From assembly GCF_001544835.2 (NCBI RefSeq), contig NZ_FCNX02000004.1, positions 310,001-374,000 on the forward strand: a stretch of 64,000 nt of DNA, written 5' to 3'. Position 1 is the stretch's first letter; each line of letters begins with the position of its first letter. The DNA is from Caballeronia fortuita. Its GTDB lineage: Bacteria > Pseudomonadota > Gammaproteobacteria > Burkholderiales > Burkholderiaceae. Positions 27,142-35,958 of the stretch are shown here, in pieces. The position numbers and the translations under genes are program-made. The notes below the pieces were generated by a model, which had not been told where the DNA came from, made no database searches, and worked only from the letters and a program-made list of their open reading frames with translations.

Positions 27142-28020
27142 TCATATTTCCGAAGGGCGCACGAGCAGTTCGCGCATCGCGTCGAGCGCCGCCGAGAAGT
27201 GCCCCTTGCGCCACACGAGCAAGGTCTCGATACGCCCGAACGCGCCCATCGAATGCACGTCGACTTCGTCGTCGAGATGCGCCAGCGCGAGCACCGAGCG
27301 CGGCGCCACCGCGACGCCCGCGCCCGCCGCCACGCACGCGACGATCGCATGATAGGAACCGAGCTCCAGCACCCGCGCCGGACGGATGCCTTGTTGCTCG
27401 TACCAGCGCATCGCATACGAGCGATACGCGCAGCCGCGCTCGAACGCGACGAGCGTAAGGCCGGCCTTCTCGCGCGCCATCGTCGCGGGAAGCTGGCCGC
27501 GCGGCGTGACGAGCGTCAGCTCCTCCTCGAACACCGGCACGCTTTCAAATTGCGCTTCAGGTAGCGCATCGGCTTCGAACGGGCGCGCCATGACCGCCGC
27601 GTCGACTTCGAACGACCGCACGCTTTCGATGAGCGCGCGCGTTACGCCCGTCGTCAGTTCGAGCGTCACTTCCGGCCAGCGCCGGTGATACGCCGCCAGC
27701 ACGCGCGGCAGACGGCTCGCGGCCGTGCTTTCCATCGTTCCGAGGCGCAAACGGCCTTGCGGACGATTCTCGCTGACCGCGTGACGCGCTTCGTCCGCAA
27801 GCGCGAGCAGACGTTCGGCATAGGGCAGCAAGGTCTCGCCGGCCGGCGTCAGGACGAGCCGCCGGCCATCGCGGATGAAAAGATCGGTGCCGAGCGTTTC
27901 TTCGAGCTGACGGATGCGCGTCGTCACGTTCGACTGCACGCGGTTGAGCTTTGCGGCCGCGCGCGTCACCCCGTTTTCGCGCACGACGGCCCGAAAAATC
28001 GTCAATGCAGACAAATCCAT
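27142..28020 (-). CDS. LysR-family regulator, divergent from YbfB-type MFS gene
   Basis: This 292-residue LysR protein begins MDLSALTIFRAVVRENGVTR, with the recognition helix AAAKLNRVQSNVTTRIRQLE. The effector domain starts GRLRLGTMESTAASRLPRVL and includes FERGCAYRSYAMRW, seen in LysR proteins that pair with YbfB/YjiJ transporters. It is divergent from the MFS gene at 28118; the 97 bp between them is AT-rich (ATCGTATCTCGATTATTCAT) and must hold both promoters. The C-terminus ends 17 bp from the SYLF stop. Confidence 0.83.
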   Translation of the reverse strand: MDLSALTIFRAVVRENGVTRAAAKLNRVQSNVTTRIRQLEETLGTDLFIRDGRRLVLTPAGETLLPYAERLLALADEARHAVSENRPQGRLRLGTMESTAASRLPRVLAAYHRRWPEVTLELTTGVTRALIESVRSFEVDAAVMARPFEADALPEAQFESVPVFEEELTLVTPRGQLPATMAREKAGLTLVAFERGCAYRSYAMRWYEQQGIRPARVLELGSYHAIVACVAAGAGVAVAPRSVLALAHLDDEVDVHSMGAFGRIETLLVWRKGHFSAALDAMRELLVRPSEI

Positions 28021-28117
28021 GATCTTTTACGAAGATTGATCGTATCTCGATTATTCATTTTTCAAGATAGGTCGGTCAAGCTAGGATGCGTTTATCCCTC
28101 ACTTGGTTCGTCGATTC

Positions 28118-29326
28118 ATGGCTACGCCCGCTCAGGTTTCGTCGCTGCCCGCGCATCACGCGCGAAACGCCGCGCTCGCGTGCGCCGTCGTGCTGGCGGT
28201 GGCGCTCGGCGTCGGTCGCTTTGCGTTCACGCCGCTCTTGCCGCTGATGCTCAAGAGCGGCGCGCTCGATATCCGTCACGGCGGCTGGCTCGCATCGGCC
28301 AATTACGCCGGTTATCTGATCGGGGCGCTGTCGTGCGCGGCGATCCGCATCGATCACGCGCGCATGGTGCGGCTCGCGCTCGCGTGGACGATCGTGCTGA
28401 CGCTCGCGATGGGTGTCGTCCATCTCTTCTGGGTGTGGGCCGCGATACGCTTCGCGGCGGGCGCCGTCAGCGCGTGGGCTTTCGTGTTCGCGTCGCAATG
28501 GGGCTTGCGGCGGCTCGCCGAACTGGACGCGCACGGACTCGGCGGCGTGATCTACGCGGGGCCGGGCGTGGGCATCGTCGCGACTGGTCTGCTCGGCGCG
28601 CTCGCCGCGTCGCTCGGCGTGTCCGCGCCGTCGGTATGGATCGGCTTCGCGGTCTGCTCGGCGGTGGCGGGCGCGTTCGTGTGGAAGACGTTTGCACATC
28701 GCGCGCCGGCGGCATCGGCGATGCGTGACCAGGCCCGCACCGAAGCAGGCATGCAGCATGCATCGGCGCGCGCCGATTCGATCGGTCTCGTCGGACTCTA
28801 TAGCCTCGCGGGCTTCGGTTACATCATCACCGCGACCTTTCTGCCCGTCATCGCGCGGCAAGCCTTGCCGGACTCGCCGTGGCCCGATCTCTTCTGGCCG
28901 GCGTTCGGACTCGCGCTGATCGCGGGCGCGCTCGTCGCCGCGCGGCTGCCGCTCGCGTGGGACAACCGGCTGCTCTCGGCGGCGTGCTATGTGATCCAGG
29001 CGCTCGGCATTTTGCTCGGCATCGTGTTTCCAAATGCGCTCGGTTTCGGTATCGGCAGTTTGCTGCTGGGCTTGCCTTTCACGGCGATCACGCTGTTCGC
29101 GATGCGCGAAGCGCGCCGTTTGCGCGGCGAGGCTGCTGCGGGCCTGATGGGTTACGCGACGGCTTCGTACGGCGTCGGTCAGATCGCGGGACCGCTCGTC
29201 GCCGCGCCGATCGCCGCGCACACCGGGTCGTTCTCCATCGCGTTATGGATCGCGGCCGCCGCGCTCGGGCTCGGCGCGGCCGGTCTGGTGTGGCTCGGAT
29301 TGCGCCGCGACGCGCGCGCCGCGTAG
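28118..29326 (+). CDS. YbfB/YjiJ-family MFS transporter
   Basis: This 402-residue inner-membrane protein has about 12 helices. The opening region ALGVGRFAFTPLLPLMLKSG is the signature of the YbfB/YjiJ family. It is followed by GGWLASANYAGYLIGALSCA and the later GLMGYATASYGVGQIAGPLV. The function of the family is not well established; exporters of drugs or metabolites are suggested. The start at 28118 (MATPAQVSS) is preferred to the GTG at 28103 because it begins close to the first helix, though the ribosome-binding site is weak. It is divergent from its probable LysR regulator. Confidence 0.82.
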   Translation: MATPAQVSSLPAHHARNAALACAVVLAVALGVGRFAFTPLLPLMLKSGALDIRHGGWLASANYAGYLIGALSCAAIRIDHARMVRLALAWTIVLTLAMGVVHLFWVWAAIRFAAGAVSAWAFVFASQWGLRRLAELDAHGLGGVIYAGPGVGIVATGLLGALAASLGVSAPSVWIGFAVCSAVAGAFVWKTFAHRAPAASAMRDQARTEAGMQHASARADSIGLVGLYSLAGFGYIITATFLPVIARQALPDSPWPDLFWPAFGLALIAGALVAARLPLAWDNRLLSAACYVIQALGILLGIVFPNALGFGIGSLLLGLPFTAITLFAMREARRLRGEAAAGLMGYATASYGVGQIAGPLVAAPIAAHTGSFSIALWIAAAALGLGAAGLVWLGLRRDARAA

Positions 29327-29330
29327 CAGG

Positions 29331-29395
29331 ATCGTCCTAGCCGCGCGCGAGGGCGCGTGTCAGAGTGACGGGCATCCTCTTACGTGGAGCATGCC
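29331..29395 (+). promoter_or_regulatory. Leader shared with the second double-GNAT gene
   Basis: The 12-mer ATCGTCCTAGCC at 29331-29342 recurs exactly at 50273-50284, upstream of the paralogous gene at 50341. Both are followed by GCGCG and a GTCA(G/C)AGT(G/C)ACGG element, then a start codon at a similar distance (53 and 56 bp after the 12-mer). The conservation in non-coding DNA suggests a common promoter or operator. A GGAG ribosome-binding site lies at 29386-29389. Confidence 0.55.
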
Positions 29396-30268
29396 GTGTC
29401 CGCAGTCGAAACATCCACTCTCGTCTACCGCCCTTTCACCACCGACGACATCGCCGCGGCGCATGCGCTTTCGGTCGAAGCGAAATGGCCGCATCGCGCC
29501 GATGACTGGCGTTTCGTGCTCGATGCCGGCGCGGGCTTCATCGCGCAGGACGGCGGGCGTGTCGTCGGCACGGCGCTCTTCTGGAAGTATGGCGACGGCG
29601 GCGGATCGCTCGGCATGGTGATCGTCGCGCCGGACTGTCAGGGCAAGGGCATTGGCCGCAAGCTGATGGAACTGCTGCTCGACGCGCTCGGCGAGCGCAT
29701 CACCATGCTGCACGCTACGCCCGCGGGCGAGCCGCTTTACGCCAGGCTCGGCTTCGAGCGCATCGGTGCGATACATCAGCATCAATCCGCCGATTTCACA
29801 GTGCCTCGCATCGATCTCGCGCAAGGCGAACGTCTGCGCGAGATCGAGCCTCGCGACACGGCCACGCTGATCGCCCTCGCCTCGCGCGCGAGCGGCTTCG
29901 ACAGAAGCGCGCTCCTGCCCGCGCTGCTCGATGTCGCCCGGGGCGTCGTGCTAGAACGCGACGGCGACGTGCTCGGCTTCGCGCTCATCCGCGAGTTTGG
30001 ACGCGGTCATGCGATCGGCCCGGTCGTCTCCGTCACGCACGACGGTCAGCACGCGCGGCGCGCGCAGGCGTTGATCGCGCATTGGCTCGCGCATAACGAA
30101 GACCGGTTCACGCGCATCGATACGCCCGATGAAAGCGGCCTGTCGGCGTGGCTCGGCGATATCGGGTTGAAGCGCGTCGATACGGTCGTCAAAATGGCGC
30201 GCAACGGCACGCCGCCGCATGATCCATCGGTCGTGCAGTTCGCTATCGTCAATCAGGCGCTCGGTTGA
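29396..30268 (+). CDS. Double-GNAT acetyltransferase, paralogue A
   Basis: This 290-residue protein has two GNAT-like halves. The N-terminal acetyltransferase domain has the acetyl-CoA loop SLGMVIVAPDCQGKGIGRKL (residues about 75-95), then YARLGFERIG. The second half (ASRASGFDRSALLPALLDVA and GFALIREFGRGHAIGPVV) is a degenerate GNAT-type domain. The GTG at 29396 is chosen because GGAG lies 6 bp upstream, and the paralogue at 50341 also starts with GTG and has exactly the same length. It lies 4 bp before ghrA, so the two are cotranscribed. The substrate is unknown. Confidence 0.78.
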   Translation: MSAVETSTLVYRPFTTDDIAAAHALSVEAKWPHRADDWRFVLDAGAGFIAQDGGRVVGTALFWKYGDGGGSLGMVIVAPDCQGKGIGRKLMELLLDALGERITMLHATPAGEPLYARLGFERIGAIHQHQSADFTVPRIDLAQGERLREIEPRDTATLIALASRASGFDRSALLPALLDVARGVVLERDGDVLGFALIREFGRGHAIGPVVSVTHDGQHARRAQALIAHWLAHNEDRFTRIDTPDESGLSAWLGDIGLKRVDTVVKMARNGTPPHDPSVVQFAIVNQALG

Positions 30269-30272
30269 AGCC

Positions 30273-31199
30273 ATGACGATCCTCTATAAAGCCGATCCCG
30301 AACGCGGCAGGCAATGGGCCGCGCACTTCGCGCAGAAAGCGCCCGGCGTGCCGTTTCGCGTATGGCCCGATATCGGCGATGCGAACGCCGTGCGCTACCT
30401 CGCCGCGTGGCAGCCGCCCGCCGATGTCATGCGGACTTTCCCCAATCTCGAAGTGATCTTCTCGGTCGGTGCGGGCATCGATCAGTTCGATCTCTCCGGC
30501 GTGCCACCGCATGTCGCAGTGGTGCGCATGACCGAGCCGGGCATCGTCGAAGGCATGGTCGAATATGTCACGCAAGCCGTGCTCACGATTCATCGCGATC
30601 TCTTCGACTACGCCGCGCAGCAACGCGAGCGCGTGTGGCGCGAGATGCCCGTGCGCGCAGCTTCGACACGGCGCGTCGGCGTGCTCGGCCTCGGCATGCT
30701 CGGCACCGCCGTGCTGAAGACGCTGCGTCTCTTCGGCTTCGATTGCGCGGGCTGGAGCCGTTCGCGGCATGAGATCGACGGTGTCGAATGTCACGCGGGC
30801 GCGGAATCGCTCGATGCGTTTCTCGCGCGCACCGATATCCTCGTGTGCCTGCTGCCGCTCACGGACGCGACGCGCGGACTCATCGGCAAACATGTATTCG
30901 AGACCTTGCCGAAGGGCGCATCGTTCATCAACGTCGGGCGCGGCCCGCATGTGAATCAGCACGATTTGCTCGATGCACTCGACAGCGGCCATCTGCATGC
31001 CGCCATTCTCGACGTCACCGAGCCCGAACCCTTGCCGGCGGGGCATCCCTTCTGGACGCATCCGCGCGTGCGTCTGACGCCGCATATCGCGAGCGCGACG
31101 CGCCCCGAATCCGCCGTCGACGTGGTGCTCGACAACCTGCGGCGTCATCGCGCAGGGGAACGCATGATCGGCGAAATCGACCGCGCGCGCGGCTATTGA
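30273..31199 (+). CDS. ghrA: Glyoxylate/hydroxypyruvate reductase A-type 2-hydroxyacid dehydrogenase
   Basis: This 308-residue NAD(P)-dependent D-2-hydroxyacid dehydrogenase of the GhrA type reduces glyoxylate to glycolate or hydroxypyruvate to glycerate. The nucleotide-binding loop is VGVLGLGMLGTAVLKTLR (around residue 140), followed by WSRSRHEI, whose Arg residues suit NADPH. The catalytic Arg lies in INVGRGPHVNQ, the Glu in ILDVTEPEPLP and the His in LTPHIASATRPE. The length matches E. coli GhrA. It follows the GNAT gene by 4 bp. The role may be disposal of glyoxylate or another 2-oxo acid made by the nearby aminotransferase and oxidases (inference). Confidence 0.87.
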   Translation: MTILYKADPERGRQWAAHFAQKAPGVPFRVWPDIGDANAVRYLAAWQPPADVMRTFPNLEVIFSVGAGIDQFDLSGVPPHVAVVRMTEPGIVEGMVEYVTQAVLTIHRDLFDYAAQQRERVWREMPVRAASTRRVGVLGLGMLGTAVLKTLRLFGFDCAGWSRSRHEIDGVECHAGAESLDAFLARTDILVCLLPLTDATRGLIGKHVFETLPKGASFINVGRGPHVNQHDLLDALDSGHLHAAILDVTEPEPLPAGHPFWTHPRVRLTPHIASATRPESAVDVVLDNLRRHRAGERMIGEIDRARGY

Positions 31200-31212
31200 A
31201 CCGTCGAGAGCG

Positions 31213-31235
31213 CGCGCAGCAGAAAATGCTGCGCG
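31213..31235 (+). terminator. Strong hairpin after ghrA, without a U-run
   Basis: CGCGCAGCA-GAAAA-TGCTGCGCG is a perfect 9 bp stem with a 5-base loop, 14 bp after the ghrA stop. No T-run follows directly, so intrinsic termination is doubtful; it may protect the 3' end of the transcript. Downstream, a T-rich stretch lies at about 31262-31277. Confidence 0.4.
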
Positions 31236-31360
31236 TGCCCCGCAAAACGCGGAGGATTCGCTTTTTAGCGGTTTTTTTGGCGATGCGCGCAATGCGGCTC
31301 TGCCGATACCATGAAACGGTCAAGAGCCATTCCGCCCCTTCGCGAAGAGAGAGCCGCATT

Positions 31361-32770
31361 ATGTCGATCAAGTCGCTTGTCGAGTCCGACCGTAAGCATC
31401 TGATTCATCCTGTCGTCAGCTATCGCGCGCACGAAGCGCGCGGCGTCACCGTGCTCGATTCCGCCGATGGCGTGTTCCTGCGCGATATCGAAGGCCGCGA
31501 ACTGCTCGATGCATTCTCGGGCCTGTGGTGCGTGAACACGGGTTACGGACACGCGAGCATCGTCGAGGCCGCTGCGAAGCAGATGGCGAAACTGCCCTAC
31601 GCCACGGGCTATTTCCACTTTGGCTCCGAGCCCGCGATCGAACTCGCGGCGAAGCTCGTCGAACTCGCGCCCGCATCGCTGCAACATGTGTACTTCACGC
31701 TCGGCGGCTCCGATGCCGTCGATTCCGCGCTGCGCTTCATCACGCACTACTACAACGCGACCGGCCGTCCGTCGAAGAAGCATTTCATCGCGCTGCAACG
31801 CGGCTATCACGGATCGTCGTCGGTCGGCGCGGGCATGACAGCGTTGCCCGCGTTTCATCGCAACTTCGATCTGCCGCTGCCGACGCAGCATCACATTCCG
31901 TCGCCGTATGCGTATCGCAACGATTACGCCGATGAGGCCGCGCTCATCGCGGCCTCGGTGCGCGCGCTCGAAGCGACGGTCGCGGAACTCGGCGCGGACA
32001 ACGTCGCGGCCTTCTTCTGCGAGCCGATTCAAGGCTCGGGCGGCGTGATCGTGCCGCCCGTGGGCTGGCTGAAAGCGATGCGTGAAGCGTGCCGCAAGCT
32101 CGACATCCTCTTCGTCGCCGATGAAGTCATCACCGGCTTCGGCCGCACCGGTCCGCTCTTCGCGTGCGAAGGCGAAGGCGTCGAGCCTGACCTGATGACG
32201 GTCGCGAAGGGCCTCACCGCTGGCTATGCGCCGATGGGCGCGGTCCTCATGTCCGATGCGGTCTATCAGGGCATCGCCGATGGCGGCGATGTGTCCGCGC
32301 CCATCGGTCATGGTCACACGTATTCGGCGCATCCGGTGAGCGCGGCGATCGGCCTCGAAGTGATGCGGCTTTATCACGAAGGCGGACTGCTCGCGAATGC
32401 ACAGTCACTCGCCCCGCGTTTCGCGCTTGGCCTCGATGCGTTGCTCGATCATCCGCTCGTCGGCGATTCGCGTCATCGCGGCATGCTCGGCGCGCTCGAA
32501 CTCGTCGCCGATAAAGACAGCAAGCGCGGCTTCGATGCTTCGCTCAAACTGCCGGACCGCATCGCTGCCGCCGCGTATGGGAACGGCCTAGTGTTCCGCG
32601 CATTCGGCGACAACATCCTCGGCTTCGCGCCCGCGCTCTGCTATACGGAAGCAGACTTCGACATGCTGTTCGAGCGCCTCACGAAAACCCTCGACGATGT
32701 GCTCGCGCAAGGCGAAGTGCGCGCCGCGCTGGAAGGCGGATCGGGCTTCAAGTCCCGCGCGGCTGCGTGA
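31361..32770 (+). CDS. Class III omega-aminotransferase (putrescine/beta-alanine:pyruvate type)
   Basis: This 469-residue PLP-dependent class III aminotransferase has the N-terminal HPVVSYRAHEARGVTVLDSA and the substrate-binding SGLWCVNTGYGHASIVEA. The PLP phosphate loop is YFTLGGSDAVDSALRF, the PLP-ring Asp is in LFVADEVITGFGRTG, and the Schiff-base lysine is in LMTVAKGLTAGYAPMGAV. Such enzymes move the amino group of putrescine, beta-alanine, GABA or aromatic amines to pyruvate. The ATG at 31361 has GAGAGAG upstream. It is followed by an Lrp-type regulator, its likely partner. The frame is open upstream, but the family start is at 31361. Confidence 0.87.
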   Translation: MSIKSLVESDRKHLIHPVVSYRAHEARGVTVLDSADGVFLRDIEGRELLDAFSGLWCVNTGYGHASIVEAAAKQMAKLPYATGYFHFGSEPAIELAAKLVELAPASLQHVYFTLGGSDAVDSALRFITHYYNATGRPSKKHFIALQRGYHGSSSVGAGMTALPAFHRNFDLPLPTQHHIPSPYAYRNDYADEAALIAASVRALEATVAELGADNVAAFFCEPIQGSGGVIVPPVGWLKAMREACRKLDILFVADEVITGFGRTGPLFACEGEGVEPDLMTVAKGLTAGYAPMGAVLMSDAVYQGIADGGDVSAPIGHGHTYSAHPVSAAIGLEVMRLYHEGGLLANAQSLAPRFALGLDALLDHPLVGDSRHRGMLGALELVADKDSKRGFDASLKLPDRIAAAAYGNGLVFRAFGDNILGFAPALCYTEADFDMLFERLTKTLDDVLAQGEVRAALEGGSGFKSRAAA

Positions 32771-32813
32771 TAACATCGACCGACCGCCGACATGCGAGAC
32801 CCGACCCGCCGCG

Positions 32814-33311
32814 ATGAGCACCGACAGCAAGCTGGACCGAATCGATCTGCGCATCCTCGCGCAATTGCAGAAGCGCGGGCGCATCACGAACGTGGAACTC
32901 GCCGATGCGGTCGGTCTGTCGCCCAGCCCTTGCCTGATTCGCGTGAAACGGCTGGAGAAAGCGGGTTATATCGTCGGTTATGGCGCGCAGATTCAACTCG
33001 AAAAGCTCGGCGATGTACAAGTGGTCTTCACCGAAGTCACGCTCGCCGATCATCGCCGCGAAGATTTCATCAACTTCGTAAACGCGGTGAAGGATGTCGA
33101 CGAGATCGTCGAATGTCATCTCGCGAGCGGCGGCTACGACTATCTGCTCAAGTTCGTCACGCGCAGCGTCAGTCACTATCAAAGTATCATCGAAGGGCTG
33201 CTGGAGCGCGGCATCGGCATCGAGAAATACTTCAGCTACGTCATCATCAAGACGTCGTTCGTGAAGACGCATTACCCGCTCGAAACGCTCTTCTCGCAGC
33301 ACCATCACTGA
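32814..33311 (+). CDS. Lrp/AsnC-family transcriptional regulator
   Basis: This 165-residue feast/famine regulator begins LDRIDLRILAQLQKRGRITN with the helix-turn-helix VELADAVGLSPSPCLIRVKR. The C-terminal RAM/AsnC ligand-binding domain includes VQVVFTEVTLADHRREDFIN and ECHLASGGYDYLLKFVT. The latter resembles Lrp proteins controlling amino-acid catabolism (BkdR, PutR types). It follows the aminotransferase by 43 bp on the same strand, unlike the more usual divergent arrangement. A terminator hairpin follows at 33341. Confidence 0.85.
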   Translation: MSTDSKLDRIDLRILAQLQKRGRITNVELADAVGLSPSPCLIRVKRLEKAGYIVGYGAQIQLEKLGDVQVVFTEVTLADHRREDFINFVNAVKDVDEIVECHLASGGYDYLLKFVTRSVSHYQSIIEGLLERGIGIEKYFSYVIIKTSFVKTHYPLETLFSQHHH

Positions 33312-33340
33312 GGCGCGCGCCTCCACTTTTGGCGCGAATG

Positions 33341-33374
33341 CACGCGCGCGCTTTATGCACGCGCGTGCTTTTTA
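33341..33374 (+). terminator. Rho-independent terminator after the lrp-type gene
   Basis: CACGCGCG at 33341-33348 pairs with CGCGCGTG at 33360-33367 around an 11-base loop, then C and TTTTT at 33369-33373. This separates the aminotransferase-lrp unit from the ttuC-like operon starting at 33404. Confidence 0.65.
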
Positions 33375-33403
33375 TCGTCGATCATTTTCACGCGGAGTAG
33401 CAC

Positions 33404-34468
33404 ATGTCCAGCACATATCGTATTGCCGTGATTCCGGGCGACGGCATCGGCAAGGAAGTGATGCCCGAAGCGTTGCGCGCGCTCGACGCGGTGAGCAAGC
33501 GCTTCGACATCGAATTCGAATACCGGCATATCGAATGGGCCAGTTGCGATTACTACGCGCAGTTCGGCCAGATGATGCCGGTCGACTGGAAGGCGCAACT
33601 GCAAGACGCCGATGCGATTCTTTTCGGCGCGGTCGGATGGCCCGACACCGTGCCCGACCACGTCTCGCTGTGGGGCTCGCTGCTCAAGTTCCGCCGCGAG
33701 TTCGATCAATACATCAATCTGCGTCCCGCGCGTCTCTTCGATGGCGTGCCCTCGCCGCTCGCCAATCGCAAGGCAGGCGATATCGACTTCATGATCGTGC
33801 GCGAGAACACCGAAGGCGAGTATTCGTCGGTCGGCGGCACGATGTTCGAAGGCACCGAGCGCGAGTTCGTATCGCAGACATCCATCTTCACGCGCAAGGG
33901 CGCCGAACGCGTATTGAAGTTCGCTTTCGATCTCGCGCAGAAGCGCGAGAAGACGATCACCGTCGCGACCAAGAGCAACGGCATTTCGATCAGCATGCCG
34001 TGGTGGGATGCGCGCGCCGCCGAAATCGCCGCGCAGTATCCCGAAGTGAAATGGGACAAGCAGCACATCGACATTCTGTGCGCGCGCTTCGTGTTGAATC
34101 CCGATCGTTTCGATGTCGTCGTCGCGACCAATCTCTTCGGCGACATTCTTTCGGACCTCGGTCCCGCCTGCACGGGCACCATCGGCATCGCGCCGTCCGC
34201 CAACATGAATCCGGAGCGCAATTTCCCCTCGCTGTTCGAGCCGGTGCACGGTTCCGCGCCGGACATCGCGGGCAAGGGCATCGCCAATCCGGTCGCGATG
34301 ATCTGGTCCGCCGCGATGATGCTGGACTTTCTCGGCGAGCGCGACGCGCACGATGCGATGCTCGCAGCGATCACCGCCGTGTTGAAGGAAGGCCCGCATA
34401 CCGGCGATCTCGGCGGCCGCGCGAACACGGCGGAAGTCGGCGCTGCCATTGCGCAAAGGCTCGCCTGA
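33404..34468 (+). CDS. Tartrate/D-malate dehydrogenase (isocitrate/isopropylmalate dehydrogenase family)
   Basis: This 354-residue beta-decarboxylating dehydrogenase starts YRIAVIPGDGIGKEVMPEAL. The loop NTEGEYSSVGG, the catalytic Tyr/Lys region (TKSNGISISMPWWD) and the metal-binding LFGDILSDLGPACTG are all present, as is the C-terminal EPVHGSAPDIAGKG. The specificity loop and length fit tartrate dehydrogenase/D-malate dehydrogenase (TtuC, DmlA). It oxidises a 2-hydroxy dicarboxylate with NAD. It is the first gene of a tight unit with the aldehyde dehydrogenase (17 bp gap). Confidence 0.86.
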   Translation: MSSTYRIAVIPGDGIGKEVMPEALRALDAVSKRFDIEFEYRHIEWASCDYYAQFGQMMPVDWKAQLQDADAILFGAVGWPDTVPDHVSLWGSLLKFRREFDQYINLRPARLFDGVPSPLANRKAGDIDFMIVRENTEGEYSSVGGTMFEGTEREFVSQTSIFTRKGAERVLKFAFDLAQKREKTITVATKSNGISISMPWWDARAAEIAAQYPEVKWDKQHIDILCARFVLNPDRFDVVVATNLFGDILSDLGPACTGTIGIAPSANMNPERNFPSLFEPVHGSAPDIAGKGIANPVAMIWSAAMMLDFLGERDAHDAMLAAITAVLKEGPHTGDLGGRANTAEVGAAIAQRLA

Positions 34469-34485
34469 CTTATCTGGAGAACATC

Positions 34486-35958
34486 ATGGCGCAACGATAC
34501 GAATTGAGCGAGCTGATTCGCGCGGACAATTTCATCGATGGCAAATGGGTGGCCGCTGCAAGCGGAAGACGCTTCGCCGTCACCGATCCCGCAACGGGCG
34601 AAATCATCGCGCAAGTGGCCGATAGCGGCCCCGCCGATGCCCGCGCCGCCACCGATGCCGCTGCACGCGCGTTCCCCGCATGGCGCGATACGCTGCCAAA
34701 GGATCGCGCCGCGGTGCTGCATCGCTGGCATGCGCTGATCGTCGAGAATGCGGATACGCTCGGGCGTCTCATCTCCCTGGAACAAGGCAAGCCGTTCGCG
34801 GAAGGCCGTGGCGAAGTGATGTACGGCGCGTCCTATGTTGCATGGTTCGCCGATGAAGCCGCGCGCATCTACGGCGACATCATTCCGCAGCAGCAACGCG
34901 GCAAGCGCATGAGCGCGGTGAAGGAACCGGTCGGCATCGTCGCGGCCATCACGCCGTGGAATTTTCCGCTCGCGATGATCGCGCGCAAGATCGCGCCCGC
35001 GCTTGCGGCGGGCTGCACGGTCATTGGCAAGCCGGCTGAAGACACGCCGCTCACGGCGCTCGCGCTCGTGATGCTCGCGCATGAAGCGGGCGTGCCGGCG
35101 GGCGTGTTGAACCTCATCAGCGCATCGCGCGAGCACGCGCAGGACGCGGTCGCGGACTGGCTCGAAGACGGCCGCGTGCGCAAGATCACATTCACCGGCT
35201 CGACGCCGGTGGGCAAGTATCTCGCGCGCGAATCGGCGGGCACGTTGAAGAAGCTCTCGCTCGAGCTCGGCGGCAATGCGCCCTTCATCGTGTTCGACGA
35301 TGCGGATCTCGATGCCGCCGTTGCCGGATTGATGGCATCGAAATTCCGCAACGGCGGACAGACTTGCGTGTGCCCCAATCGCGTGTATGTCCAGTCGTCC
35401 GTGTACGACAAGTTCGCCGACATGCTCGCGAAGCGCGTCGCCGCGTTGAAGGTCGCGCCCGCAACCGATCCCGATGCGCAGATCGGCCCGATGATCAACG
35501 CGCGGGCGGTCGACAAGATCGAGCGTCATGTCGACGACGCGCTCAAACGCGGCGCACGCGCGCTCACCGGCGGCAAGCGTCTTGCAAATCGCGGGCCGAA
35601 CTACTTCGCGCCGACCGTGCTCGTCGACGCCACGCCCGAGATGCAATTGAGCTGTGAAGAAACCTTCGGTCCGGTCGTGCCGCTCTTTCGTTTCGACGAC
35701 GAAGCCGAAGCGATCCGCGCCGCCAACGACACGCCGTTCGGCCTCGCCGCCTACTTCTACAGCCAGAATCTGAAGCGCATCGAGCGCGTGTCGCGGTTGC
35801 TCGAATCGGGACTCGTCGGCATCAACGAAGGGGCGATATCGAGCGAAGCCGCGCCGTTCGGCGGCGTGAAGGAATCGGGCTACGGGCGCGAGGGCTCGAA
35901 GTACGGCCTCGACGATTACCTGTCGATCAAATATCTCTGCCAGGGCGGTCTCGAATGA
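34486..35958 (+). CDS. Succinate-semialdehyde-type aldehyde dehydrogenase (GabD-like)
   Basis: This 490-residue NAD(P)-dependent aldehyde dehydrogenase has the GabD-like N-terminus LIRADNFIDGKWVAAASGRR. The nucleotide-binding segment is ITPWNFPLAMIARKIAPALA with IGKPAEDTPLTAL. The catalytic Glu is in LSLELGGNAPFIVF and the nucleophile Cys in FRNGGQTCVCPNRVYVQ. The CVC pattern is typical of succinate semialdehyde dehydrogenases. It would convert a semialdehyde from transamination of a diamine or omega-amino acid to a dicarboxylate for the TCA cycle. It overlaps the next gene by 4 bp. Confidence 0.86.
   Translation: MAQRYELSELIRADNFIDGKWVAAASGRRFAVTDPATGEIIAQVADSGPADARAATDAAARAFPAWRDTLPKDRAAVLHRWHALIVENADTLGRLISLEQGKPFAEGRGEVMYGASYVAWFADEAARIYGDIIPQQQRGKRMSAVKEPVGIVAAITPWNFPLAMIARKIAPALAAGCTVIGKPAEDTPLTALALVMLAHEAGVPAGVLNLISASREHAQDAVADWLEDGRVRKITFTGSTPVGKYLARESAGTLKKLSLELGGNAPFIVFDDADLDAAVAGLMASKFRNGGQTCVCPNRVYVQSSVYDKFADMLAKRVAALKVAPATDPDAQIGPMINARAVDKIERHVDDALKRGARALTGGKRLANRGPNYFAPTVLVDATPEMQLSCEETFGPVVPLFRFDDEAEAIRAANDTPFGLAAYFYSQNLKRIERVSRLLESGLVGINEGAISSEAAPFGGVKESGYGREGSKYGLDDYLSIKYLCQGGLE

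Noticed and set aside
31213..31235. Hairpin after ghrA considered as a full intrinsic terminator
   Set aside because: The stem is strong, but no T-run follows directly, so it is listed only as a hairpin with doubtful termination.
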